A stretch of DNA of 13,634 nucleotides from Treponema sp. UBA4319 (GTDB lineage: Bacteria > Spirochaetota > Spirochaetia > Treponematales > Treponemataceae): positions 1 through 13,634 of the forward strand of contig DGUD01000152.1 of the NCBI GenBank assembly GCA_002393865.1, given 5' to 3'. Below, in pieces: positions 7,554 through 13,634 of the stretch. The position numbers were made by a program, and so were the translations under genes. Position 1 is the first letter of the stretch. Every line of letters starts with the position of its first letter. The notes beneath the pieces were generated by a model. The model was not told the origin of the DNA. It worked only from the letters and a program-made list of their open reading frames with translations, and ran no database searches.

Positions 7554-9927
7554 GACTATTCCTCCATCTTCCGTTTACTCCCAGCAGCAGGAAAAGCAAT
7601 GCCCCGCCAGCAGAATATATGCCGACGAGCAGAAGGCTCTTGTTGAAGCCTGTCTGCAGTATGATAAGGCTCGTCACCGAAGGTATGAACACGGACAGGA
7701 TTTTTTCGATAACCTTGTAACTTTGCAGAAGATTTTCCCCGGAGACACCGCGCACCTCGCCCGACTCAAGATAGACTTCCTCGATGGAATCGATAAACAG
7801 ATTGTCCACACCCATCGCCACCATCAGCACAATAAAGAGGAGAATTCCGCCGCCGCTCATGCCAAAAGCAATCATCGCGATTCCCGCGACACAGGCACCG
7901 ATAAAGATAAGCAGCTTGTCGTTCTTTATCCTGTCAGCAAGCCTGCTGGCACTGGCGGCAAAGAGGCTGATAACACTAAAGATACCGAGGATGCGCCCGA
8001 TGTTTCCCTGCGAAAGCCGCATGGTATCGCTCATGTACAGCGGCAGCAGGAACTGGAAGAGCCCCCAGTAAATAATCTGGAACGGAATATTCACACAGAT
8101 AATGTAGACAAGGATGTGCCGGGAGAAAAACACCCTGATAAATTCCGCAAAAGAAACATTCTTGCCCTGTCCCTCCGATGCGGCACGTTTCTGTTCCGGT
8201 ATGCAGAAGACGGCAAAGAGCAGGAAGAGCAGCGCAAAGGCGATAGAGACGCCGATGCCAGCCGCATAGCCAAATTTGTTCACTATCACGCCGCCGACCG
8301 GAATAGAAGCAATCGAGGCAGACGCGAAGGCCGCTGCATTTGTGCCGAAGCCCGCCCCTCTGGAACGGGCCGACGTATATTCGATGACAAGGGAGGATGT
8401 GCTCAGCAGGATACCGCCAAAGCCGAAACCGCATATCAGGCGGGCAAGCGAGAAGAGGAAAAGCTCCTGCGAGGCAATGGTCAGGCAGGAGCCCGCCACG
8501 AATATGGCGGCCATCGCGATATAGCGCTTGCGCACGGACATCCGCTTCATGGCGAACAGCGTGATAAACATGGAAATCATGATGCCCGCCATATAAGTAC
8601 TTACGGGCACGCTTTGCGCTGTCTCCGCCGAGAGGCCGAAGAAATTTCCTCCCGATGCGTCGAACACTTCCTTGATATACAGGGGAATGAATGACAATGT
8701 CTCATACGCAGCGAACATAAATATAAACGTGCTTATCTGGATAAGCTTGAGCGCGGTCTCCTCCTGATCCTTATCCATATCTGCGGGACGAATCAAAAGG
8801 TCTTTCCGCCATTCCACGAGCCCCCAGAAATTCTTGAGCATAAAGGCAAAGAGCAACGCCACGATTATAATGGTGGCAGAATCCAGCGCCATGTCGCGAA
8901 GGATGCTGTTGATAAGCCGGCGGTTCGTTCTGAGCACAAGCGACACAGAGCCTGCCATGGTATCAGGGATTGACTTTATCGTTATATCCCGGTTGCTGTA
9001 GTCAAGCTTCTCGCCTTCGGCGACAAGCTGCGTTCCCGCCTGATACAGCACCTGCATATTGTCATCGACGATATATATACCGGAACACTGCTCGCTTCCT
9101 GCAATCCTGTCCGCAAGATAGCCCTCCACATCGCCTATATTCGCAAATGACAGGCTTTTGAGCGGCTGCTGCAGCTCCGAGGCAATAGACTGCACAAGCT
9201 TCGTCATATTCGTATTAAAGACATCGGATATCGCATTATTGTACTGGCGGTTGTTGGCAAACGCAAAGAAAAGCTGGGAGAGGAGCAGAAGCACGATGCT
9301 TATGATGTTCTCTACGCGGGAACGGCTCCCGTACAGGAGCGCGAGGATTACATACAGAACAAAGGCACAGAAAAAGATGAGCAGTCCCGTCCGCACGCTT
9401 TCAGATACATACGAGGAAATGAAGGACGACACCGTTTTTTGTGAGAACTCCATATACAGCGTGCCCGTGTGGAGGCTTCCTTTCGTAAACAGAGGAATAC
9501 AGATGAACCAGGAATCCAGGAATTCGCAGACATAAGGACTGCCGGAGCGGAGCGATTCCCCGGTATTGTGCGTGTAGGGAAACGGGATGGATGACTGGGC
9601 CAGTACCCGCCGTGTCGTATACAGTATGTTATCAGACACATCCGTTATGTAGAGATGCTCCAGCCCGGAAGAAGTCTGCATGACTTCGGAAAAGAGCGGC
9701 ATTACGGAGCTTTCCAGCAGGGATATTTTTTTGCCAAGGTCAAGGGATGCCTCTACCCGCCCCTTGATATATTCGCCGTCGATATTATAACGGGACACGA
9801 GGGCGTCCTTATACACACCCTCAAAGCCGGAGACCCCGAGCACGCCGTTCACGATAAGCGCAAGGGCAAGCACAACGGCAAAGACAAGGACGCTTGCCTT
9901 TATATTCACAGCACGCTTTCCTGCCAC
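7540..9927 (-). CDS. Fusion of two extracytoplasmic sensor regions to an MFS transporter
   Basis: This is a 795-residue membrane protein. Order: TM1 about 11-33; outer sensor region 1 about 34-178 (Cache-like, LYITDVSDNILYTT at 92-105); TM2 about 181-200; TM3 about 207-226; outer sensor region 2 about 227-347 (IYIVDDNMQVLYQAG at 284-298); TM4 about 349-366; cytoplasmic linker; then an MFS body about 393-785 with roughly 12 hydrophobic segments and the conserved-type loop KRMSVRKRY (461-469). The topology is self-consistent: both sensors lie outside and the MFS N-terminus inside. MFS proteins carry solutes by facilitated or ion-coupled transport and are usually about 400 residues, so the sensor half is an addition. 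The start is GTG at 9927, one base after the racemase stop, with GAGGAGG about six bases upstream; an ATG is not needed. It may gate transport by an external ligand, or act as a receptor using an MFS scaffold. The substrate is unknown. Confidence 0.85.
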   Translation of the reverse strand: MAGKRAVNIKASVLVFAVVLALALIVNGVLGVSGFEGVYKDALVSRYNIDGEYIKGRVEASLDLGKKISLLESSVMPLFSEVMQTSSGLEHLYITDVSDNILYTTRRVLAQSSIPFPYTHNTGESLRSGSPYVCEFLDSWFICIPLFTKGSLHTGTLYMEFSQKTVSSFISSYVSESVRTGLLIFFCAFVLYVILALLYGSRSRVENIISIVLLLLSQLFFAFANNRQYNNAISDVFNTNMTKLVQSIASELQQPLKSLSFANIGDVEGYLADRIAGSEQCSGIYIVDDNMQVLYQAGTQLVAEGEKLDYSNRDITIKSIPDTMAGSVSLVLRTNRRLINSILRDMALDSATIIIVALLFAFMLKNFWGLVEWRKDLLIRPADMDKDQEETALKLIQISTFIFMFAAYETLSFIPLYIKEVFDASGGNFFGLSAETAQSVPVSTYMAGIMISMFITLFAMKRMSVRKRYIAMAAIFVAGSCLTIASQELFLFSLARLICGFGFGGILLSTSSLVIEYTSARSRGAGFGTNAAAFASASIASIPVGGVIVNKFGYAAGIGVSIAFALLFLLFAVFCIPEQKRAASEGQGKNVSFAEFIRVFFSRHILVYIICVNIPFQIIYWGLFQFLLPLYMSDTMRLSQGNIGRILGIFSVISLFAASASRLADRIKNDKLLIFIGACVAGIAMIAFGMSGGGILLFIVLMVAMGVDNLFIDSIEEVYLESGEVRGVSGENLLQSYKVIEKILSVFIPSVTSLIILQTGFNKSLLLVGIYSAGGALLFLLLGVNGRWRNSHAEK

Positions 9928-9928
9928 C

Positions 9929-11020
9929 TCAATCCTCCTCTGAAACTGTGCAGCATATATAGCGGTTCATCATGCAGAAAGAAGCCGACGAATAATCCGT
10001 AACAAAGCGCATAAAATCGCCCGCCTCGTAGGACGCGGCGGAACCGGTGACATCGACGACCGTAAAGTCGAAGGTCTGCCCCGTAAAAAGCACATCTCTG
10101 TCCAGCGGGACAAGATTTTCCGTCCGGGCAGCGAGTATGCCAAAATCAAGCACCGCCCGCAGCCGTCGCCCTGCGCGAGGAGCCTGCTGCCGCGAGCCAG
10201 CCTCTCCGCCGGTCGCCGTAAATCCGGTGCAGCGCCCCTGCTGGATAGAAAAATCCTTTTCCGCCACCTCAAGGATTTCCCCGGCAAGCTCTATCACGTC
10301 GCAGTGCAAACCCGGCAGCGCCCTTCCCCCTGACGAATCATAGCCGAAAAATATGCCCTCGCCCATACGGATTTCCTGCACCAGACCGTCCAGTACCCCC
10401 GATGCCGCAAGCGGGCAAGCCACCGTCCCTCCGACAGAAAGAAAAGACCGGTCAAGATTGCGTACCGCCTGGACTGCCCCGGCAGCAGCAGCAAGCTCCC
10501 GTACCGCAGCCTCGTCAGGGAGAATACCCGAAAGGCAGGCAAAATTGGCGGAGACGCCGATGATATCAAGCTGCCCCCATTTTTCCGCGAGCAGGGGAAG
10601 CTGCCGGAGGGCGATGCCGTCCTTCATATCCCCTGTCTCCGCGATAAGGACAATCTGGGGGCACATATCCGCCGGAAGCTCCGCGAGCGCCTCCAGCATA
10701 CGCTCGTCGGAGACATACAGCCTGTCGGGGCGGGCATAATCCGGCAGCCGGGGAATTTTCCGTATGTCCGACAGCCGCGTCTTTATGACGCATTTTACAA
10801 GCTGCCGCGCAAGTGCCGGCTCAAGGCGGGAAAAATTCTCCATATTGCTGTCCGATACCACCAGCCGCCCCTCATTACCAGCAGACAAGACCCGGATAAT
10901 ATCAGGATTGCTCAGGCAGAATTTTGTGACGACATTCAGGGGTATTTTTCCGCGCAGCATGCTCAGGACAGCCCGGTAATTCTCCAGAAGCTTTTTTTTA
11001 TGTAAGACAATATACGCCAT
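9929..11020 (-). CDS. Orr-type (ornithine/alanine racemase family) PLP-dependent amino-acid racemase
   Basis: This 363-residue protein has a fold-type III PLP barrel N-terminal half and a C-terminal beta domain, like ornithine racemase (Orr) and related alanine-racemase-family proteins. Visible features are NVVTKFCLSNP (29-39) with K33 as the likely PLP lysine, IAETGDMKDG matching the family ELGDLREG block, GVSANFACLSG, the SVGGTVA phosphate-binding region, EIRMGEGIFFG, and PGLHCDVIELAGEI. The family inverts the alpha-carbon of amino acids such as ornithine, lysine or alanine; which one is not decided here. I chose the ATG at 11020 (MAYIVLHKKKLLENY) because homologues begin there, with GGGATGG just upstream. 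The frame extends upstream to a TTG at 11140, which lacks a ribosome site. It is the first gene of the five-gene operon and ends one base before the MFS start. Confidence 0.8.
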   Translation of the reverse strand: MAYIVLHKKKLLENYRAVLSMLRGKIPLNVVTKFCLSNPDIIRVLSAGNEGRLVVSDSNMENFSRLEPALARQLVKCVIKTRLSDIRKIPRLPDYARPDRLYVSDERMLEALAELPADMCPQIVLIAETGDMKDGIALRQLPLLAEKWGQLDIIGVSANFACLSGILPDEAAVRELAAAAGAVQAVRNLDRSFLSVGGTVACPLAASGVLDGLVQEIRMGEGIFFGYDSSGGRALPGLHCDVIELAGEILEVAEKDFSIQQGRCTGFTATGGEAGSRQQAPRAGRRLRAVLDFGILAARTENLVPLDRDVLFTGQTFDFTVVDVTGSAASYEAGDFMRFVTDYSSASFCMMNRYICCTVSEED

Positions 11021-11029
11021 AAACCATCC

Positions 11030-11047
11030 CAAAAGCTGCGGCTTCTG
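11030..11047 (-). repeat. Stem-loop beside the racemase ribosome site (AAAAGC family, copy 3)
   Basis: On the minus strand CAGAAGC (11041-11047) pairs with GCTTTTG (11030-11036) around a CGCA loop, with one G-U pair. The 3' end of the stem directly abuts the GGGATGG ribosome site of the racemase gene. It shares its stem sequence with the hairpins at 11132-11162 and 11254-11272. Confidence 0.55.
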
Positions 11048-11131
11048 CCAGCATGTTTCCACGGCCCCGCAGGCACTTCTCTGTACCCCGTCCAGCGCCT
11101 TATTCAATTTCAAAGCAATGCATTGCCAGCA

Positions 11132-11162
11132 AAGCTTCAAAAGCTACGGGCTTTTAAAGCTT
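11132..11162 (-). repeat. Strong stem-loop at the 5' end of the operon transcript (AAAAGC family, copy 1)
   Basis: On the minus strand AAGCTTTAAAAGC pairs with GCTTTTGAAGCTT around CCGTA, giving 13 pairs if one T-G wobble is counted. On the plus strand the wobble becomes an A-C mismatch, so the fold favours the minus-strand RNA. With the predicted start near 11166 the hairpin would occupy bases about +5 to +35 of the operon mRNA, which suits 5'-end stabilisation or regulation. No T-run follows, so it is not a terminator. Confidence 0.65.
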
Positions 11163-11172
11163 ATTCAAATCT

Positions 11173-11201
11173 ATTATACCATAGATTTTCCCTGCTGCCT
11201 A
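11173..11201 (-). promoter_or_regulatory. Promoter of the five-gene operon
   Basis: On the minus strand TAGGCA (11196-11201, 4 of 6) is separated by exactly 17 bases from a perfect TATAAT (11173-11178). The predicted start is near 11166, giving a leader of about 146 nt before the racemase ATG at 11020. No other promoter as good was noticed in the tightly packed genes downstream. Confidence 0.72.
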
Positions 11202-11228
11202 GACGAAATATCCAGAGCGTGCTACACT
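11200..11228 (+). promoter_or_regulatory. Promoter of pncB, divergent
   Basis: On the plus strand TAGACG (11200-11205, 4 of 6) is followed after 17 bases by TACACT (11223-11228, 4 of 6), preceded by TG at 11220-11221 (extended -10). The start would be near 11235, giving a leader of about 70 nt. Its -35 shares bases 11200-11201 with the -35 of the opposing operon promoter, so the two promoters may compete for polymerase. Confidence 0.55.
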
Positions 11229-11253
11229 TCCAAAAGAAGAGTTGGGGCAGATT

Positions 11254-11272
11254 CAAAAGCAAGCGGCTTTTG
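11254..11272 (+). repeat. Stem-loop in the pncB leader (AAAAGC family, copy 2)
   Basis: CAAAAGC (11254-11260) pairs perfectly with GCTTTTG (11266-11272) around AAGCG. It lies in the predicted pncB leader, about 33 bases before the ATG, and repeats the stem sequence of the two hairpins on the racemase side. Confidence 0.55.
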
Positions 11273-11305
11273 CAAATTGCCCGGTTACAGGGGAACAGGT
11301 CAGAT

Positions 11306-12526
11306 ATGGAACAAATCATAACAAGCCTTCTTGAGACGGACATGTATAAATTCAGCATGGGGCAGGCAATCTACCACCAGTTCCCCAGCTATATCACCAC
11401 ATGGGATTTCAAATGCCGCAACAGCGGCGTCTATTTTACACACAAAATGGTAGAGGAAATCCGCCGCCAAATACAGGCATACTGCGCGCTCCGCTTTACG
11501 GAAGACGAGCTCGGCTACCTGCGCGGCATCGAATGGATAAAACGCGATTACGTCGATTTCCTGCGCCTGTGGCATCCCCGCTATGAGGAATTCTCCATAA
11601 CGGAGACGGAGGACGGCTGCGGCCTTTCCATCGAGACGAGCGGCACATGGCTGAACACATCCTTTTACGAGATTCCGACGCTTGCCATCGTCAACGAGGT
11701 GTATTTCCGCATGGCAGCCGACTACAGCAAGCTCATCGGCAGCTTCCGGCAGCGCGCGGACAAAAAAATCGCCGGGCTTGCAGACGGAACATTTTCGCTC
11801 GGCTCCTTCTCTGAATTCGGGCTGCGCCGCAGGCTCAGCAGGGAAGCGCAGGAATATGCCGTCAGCACAATCGTCAAGGTGCAGAAACAGAACGGCTTTA
11901 AGGATTCCCTTTTTGTGGGCACGAGCAATGTCTGGCTGGCAAAGCAGCTGGCGGTCTCGCCCGTCGGAACTATGGCGCACGAATTTGTGCAGTGCGTCGG
12001 GCAGGGGAACCGCAAGCATAACCCCGCCTACAGCAACTGGTATATGCTTGACGCATGGGTAAAGGAATACGGCGTGCTCAACGGCATAGCGCTGACCGAC
12101 ACCATCACCACGCCTGTGTTCTGCCGGGACTTCCGCAAAACCTACGCGACGCTCTTTTCCGGCGTGCGCCACGATTCCGGCGATCCGTACCGCTGGGGCG
12201 AACTGATGACAGAGCATTACAAGTCGCTCGGCATAGACCCGCGCACAAAGACGCTGCTGTTCAGCGACAGCCTTGACTTTGCCCGCGCGACGGCGCTGTA
12301 CCGGCACTTCAAGGACAAGGCGCGGGTCGCGTTCGGCATAGGGACATACATCGCGAACGACACGGACGTTCCGCCGCTCAACATCGTGATGAAGGTGACG
12401 GAATGCAACGACGGCCCGGTCGCAAAGATTTCCGACGCGGAAGGAAAGAACATGTGCAAGGATCCCGCGTACATCGACTACCTCAAGCGCACCATCCAGT
12501 GGCGGCTGGAGCACAAGGAAATGTGA
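11306..12526 (+). CDS. pncB: Nicotinate phosphoribosyltransferase
   Basis: This 406-residue cytoplasmic enzyme joins nicotinate to PRPP, with ATP hydrolysis, to form nicotinate mononucleotide, the first step of NAD salvage by the Preiss-Handler route. Recognisable features are the start LLETDMYKFSMGQAIY, GTSNVWLAKQLAVSPVGTMAHEF with the histidine expected to be phosphorylated, the RHDSGDPYRWGEL block, and FSDSLDFARA followed by FGIGTYIANDT near the phosphoribosyl site. Length is normal for the family. The reading frame is open back to 11123, but those 61 residues are not family-like and overlap the promoter, so the ATG at 11306 is used; AGGT lies five bases before it and AGGGG slightly further upstream. 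It is divergent from the five-gene operon and followed after 6 nt by a lipoprotein gene, probably co-transcribed. Confidence 0.95.
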   Translation: MEQIITSLLETDMYKFSMGQAIYHQFPSYITTWDFKCRNSGVYFTHKMVEEIRRQIQAYCALRFTEDELGYLRGIEWIKRDYVDFLRLWHPRYEEFSITETEDGCGLSIETSGTWLNTSFYEIPTLAIVNEVYFRMAADYSKLIGSFRQRADKKIAGLADGTFSLGSFSEFGLRRRLSREAQEYAVSTIVKVQKQNGFKDSLFVGTSNVWLAKQLAVSPVGTMAHEFVQCVGQGNRKHNPAYSNWYMLDAWVKEYGVLNGIALTDTITTPVFCRDFRKTYATLFSGVRHDSGDPYRWGELMTEHYKSLGIDPRTKTLLFSDSLDFARATALYRHFKDKARVAFGIGTYIANDTDVPPLNIVMKVTECNDGPVAKISDAEGKNMCKDPAYIDYLKRTIQWRLEHKEM

Positions 12527-12532
12527 CGCAAG

Positions 12533-13516
12533 ATGCGAGCCCGCAGTTTCCTCATAGCACCTGTGCTGGCGCTGCTGCTGGCTGCCTGCGGCAAGAATCC
12601 CCGGCCCTATGGCGCACAGCTGGAGGCAGGGCAGCCCGTCGTGCTGAAGGGCACCTGCGTCTCCGCCCCGGAAGAGCCGAAGCTCCGCCTCCTGACGGAA
12701 GCAGGGGAAGTCCTGGGCATCGGCATGGAGAATTCCGCAGAGGAAGGCGGCGTCTATGCGGAATGGATACAGCACGACCTTGCCTGCGGGCAGGATTATG
12801 TCTACGAGCTCAGGCTCACGTACATGGGCGCAAAGCAGCTTGCCGCATACAGGAGCCCGCTCCCCTGCTTTTCCATAGACGCATGGCTGAATGCCGAATT
12901 CCTTGGCGTAGGGGACTACATCATTGCCGGCGAGCGCTGGGACAAGCAGATTCACCGGAAGACAAAGCGCGGGAGCAGCCCGGTAACAGACTTTGACAAC
13001 TGGGAAAACATAGGGAGCTATTATGTCTCGCCGGACAAATCCCGCATGGTCGTCTACCACCGGCCAGACAAACAAAGCTTCTGGCTCATCAGCCTCTATG
13101 ACCTTGGCAGCGGCAAAAAGCTTGCGGAGCTGGCACCGGGCTTTGCCTGCCGGGGCGTCAGATGGACAAACGATTACATCGTCTACGAATGGGGCACGAC
13201 CGGCGGCGGGCAGCGGCGCGAGTACCGCGACAAAGACAGCCTGGCTCTCAGCCACACCGTCCAGGCCTCATGGTTCTTTGAGGCTCCGGAAGACGACGCG
13301 CTCATCGGAATCCCGTATTTCTGCACGGCGTGGGAGCCCATCACCGCATACAGCTACAACAGCGGGCAAAGACGCGCCGCCATCCCCCACCGGCATGAGC
13401 TGGGAGAGCTCTATTTTGTCCAAAGCTGCAAAAAGACCGGCCAACGCACATACACCGTGCAGCTGGATCCTTCCGGAGAAGGAACAGATACAACAGAAGC
13501 AGTGCTGGAGCTGTAA
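12533..13516 (+). CDS. Lipoprotein of unknown function, beta-propeller-like
   Basis: This is a 327-residue protein with a clear signal peptide: a short basic start (MRAR), a hydrophobic core and the lipobox LLAAC, so lipidation is expected at C19. The mature part is rich in beta-strand and aromatic residues. One stretch reads like a propeller blade: YYVSPDKSRMVVYHR, then WLISLYDLGSGKKLAEL (about residues 164-203). I do not recognise a named family. It begins 6 nt after the pncB stop with no strong ribosome site of its own (AAGGAA lies too far upstream), so it is probably translated by coupling to pncB. A role in nicotinate uptake would be a guess from position only. Its reading frame is clean and ends at 13516. 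Confidence 0.8.
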   Translation: MRARSFLIAPVLALLLAACGKNPRPYGAQLEAGQPVVLKGTCVSAPEEPKLRLLTEAGEVLGIGMENSAEEGGVYAEWIQHDLACGQDYVYELRLTYMGAKQLAAYRSPLPCFSIDAWLNAEFLGVGDYIIAGERWDKQIHRKTKRGSSPVTDFDNWENIGSYYVSPDKSRMVVYHRPDKQSFWLISLYDLGSGKKLAELAPGFACRGVRWTNDYIVYEWGTTGGGQRREYRDKDSLALSHTVQASWFFEAPEDDALIGIPYFCTAWEPITAYSYNSGQRRAAIPHRHELGELYFVQSCKKTGQRTYTVQLDPSGEGTDTTEAVLEL

Positions 13517-13589
13517 CGCCCCCGGCGCGGCTCTCCTTCCCCCAAAAACACGCCGGATACCAGCCGCCTGCAGCACTCAGGGCTTCAGC

Positions 13590-13634
13590 ATGAAAACAAA
13601 AATGCGCTCCCAGCGGAAAAACACCCGGACTGCC
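13590..13634 (+). CDS. Possible start of a further gene (partial)
   Basis: An ATG at 13590 opens a frame that stays open to the window edge and encodes MKTKMRSQRKNTRTA, a basic start as in membrane or exported proteins. AGGG lies about eight bases upstream. Only 15 codons are visible, so this is weakly supported. The 73 bases between the lipoprotein stop and this ATG hold no clear terminator. Confidence 0.25.
   Translation, partial: MKTKMRSQRKNTRTA

Noticed and set aside
7552..8694. A 380-codon plus-strand open frame opposite the MFS gene
   Set aside because: Extremely charged and low in hydrophobic residues, and antisense to a well-formed membrane protein; judged a shadow.
11021..11140. 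A TTG start at 11140 for the racemase adding 40 residues
   Set aside because: No ribosome site before the TTG, and the added residues are not family-like; the stretch also holds a strong hairpin.
11123..11305. A longer pncB start adding 61 residues
   Set aside because: The extra residues overlap the predicted promoter and leader and precede the typical family start (MEQIITSLLETDMYKFSM).
11300..13255. A 651-codon open frame on the minus strand opposite pncB and the lipoprotein gene
   Set aside because: It lies antisense to a certain pncB, has no family features and an unnatural composition, and is explained by GC-biased third positions of the sense genes.
13517..13589. CCGGCG (13522-13527) with CGCCGG (13551-13556) as a terminator after the lipoprotein gene
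   Set aside because: Only six pairs around a 23-base loop and no T-run; too weak to call.
1..13634. tRNA, rRNA, CRISPR array or insertion sequence
   Set aside because: No tRNA T-arm and acceptor pattern, no regular spaced repeats and no transposase-like frame was seen on either strand.

Overview
The window reads as spirochaete chromosome, most likely a gut or oral-type Treponema with about 50-53% GC. Supporting this are a class I (archaeal/spirochaete-type) lysyl-tRNA synthetase homologue, a membrane class III adenylate cyclase, lipoproteins with LMAGC/LAAC lipoboxes, strong GGAGG-type ribosome sites and tightly overlapping genes. The taxon is an inference from gene content and remembered family sequences; no search was run.

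Layout. (1) 1-1144, minus: the first ~381 residues of carB (carbamoyl-phosphate synthase large chain), running off the left edge. (2) 1145-1574: a 430-bp gene-free region. On the minus strand it has a good promoter (-10 at 1438-1443), U-runs, an intrinsic terminator (1291-1328) and a second, carB-proximal promoter (-10 at 1250-1255). This is either a ~140-nt small RNA or an attenuator leader for carB. (3) 1575-11020, minus: a compact five-gene operon. Transcribed right to left it encodes an ornithine/alanine-racemase-like PLP protein, a protein with two extracytoplasmic sensor regions fused to a 12-TM MFS transporter, a lipoprotein with two tandem PF04392 substrate-binding modules, a full-length class I LysRS homologue with altered ATP-site signatures, and a Cache-HAMP-type adenylate cyclase with intact catalytic residues. 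Junctions are a 1-nt gap or overlaps of 14, 4 and 8 nt. (4) 11021-11305: divergent control region with back-to-back promoters whose -35 elements overlap by 2 bp, and three stem-loops sharing an AAAAGC/GCTTTT stem. (5) 11306-12526, plus: pncB (nicotinate phosphoribosyltransferase), followed after 6 nt by a lipoprotein of unknown function (12533-13516). (6) 13517-13634: short tail, with a possible start of another plus-strand gene.

How the genes may work together. The five-gene operon is the most unusual part. Its members suggest periplasmic ligand capture (tandem binding lipoprotein), membrane sensing and transport (double-sensor MFS), amino-acid chemistry (Orr-type racemase and LysRS-like protein) and cAMP output (cyclase). 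A system sensing or handling a basic amino acid (lysine/ornithine) is a reasonable hypothesis, but the substrate is inferred only from family membership. The right-hand pncB pair is ordinary NAD salvage plus a surface protein.
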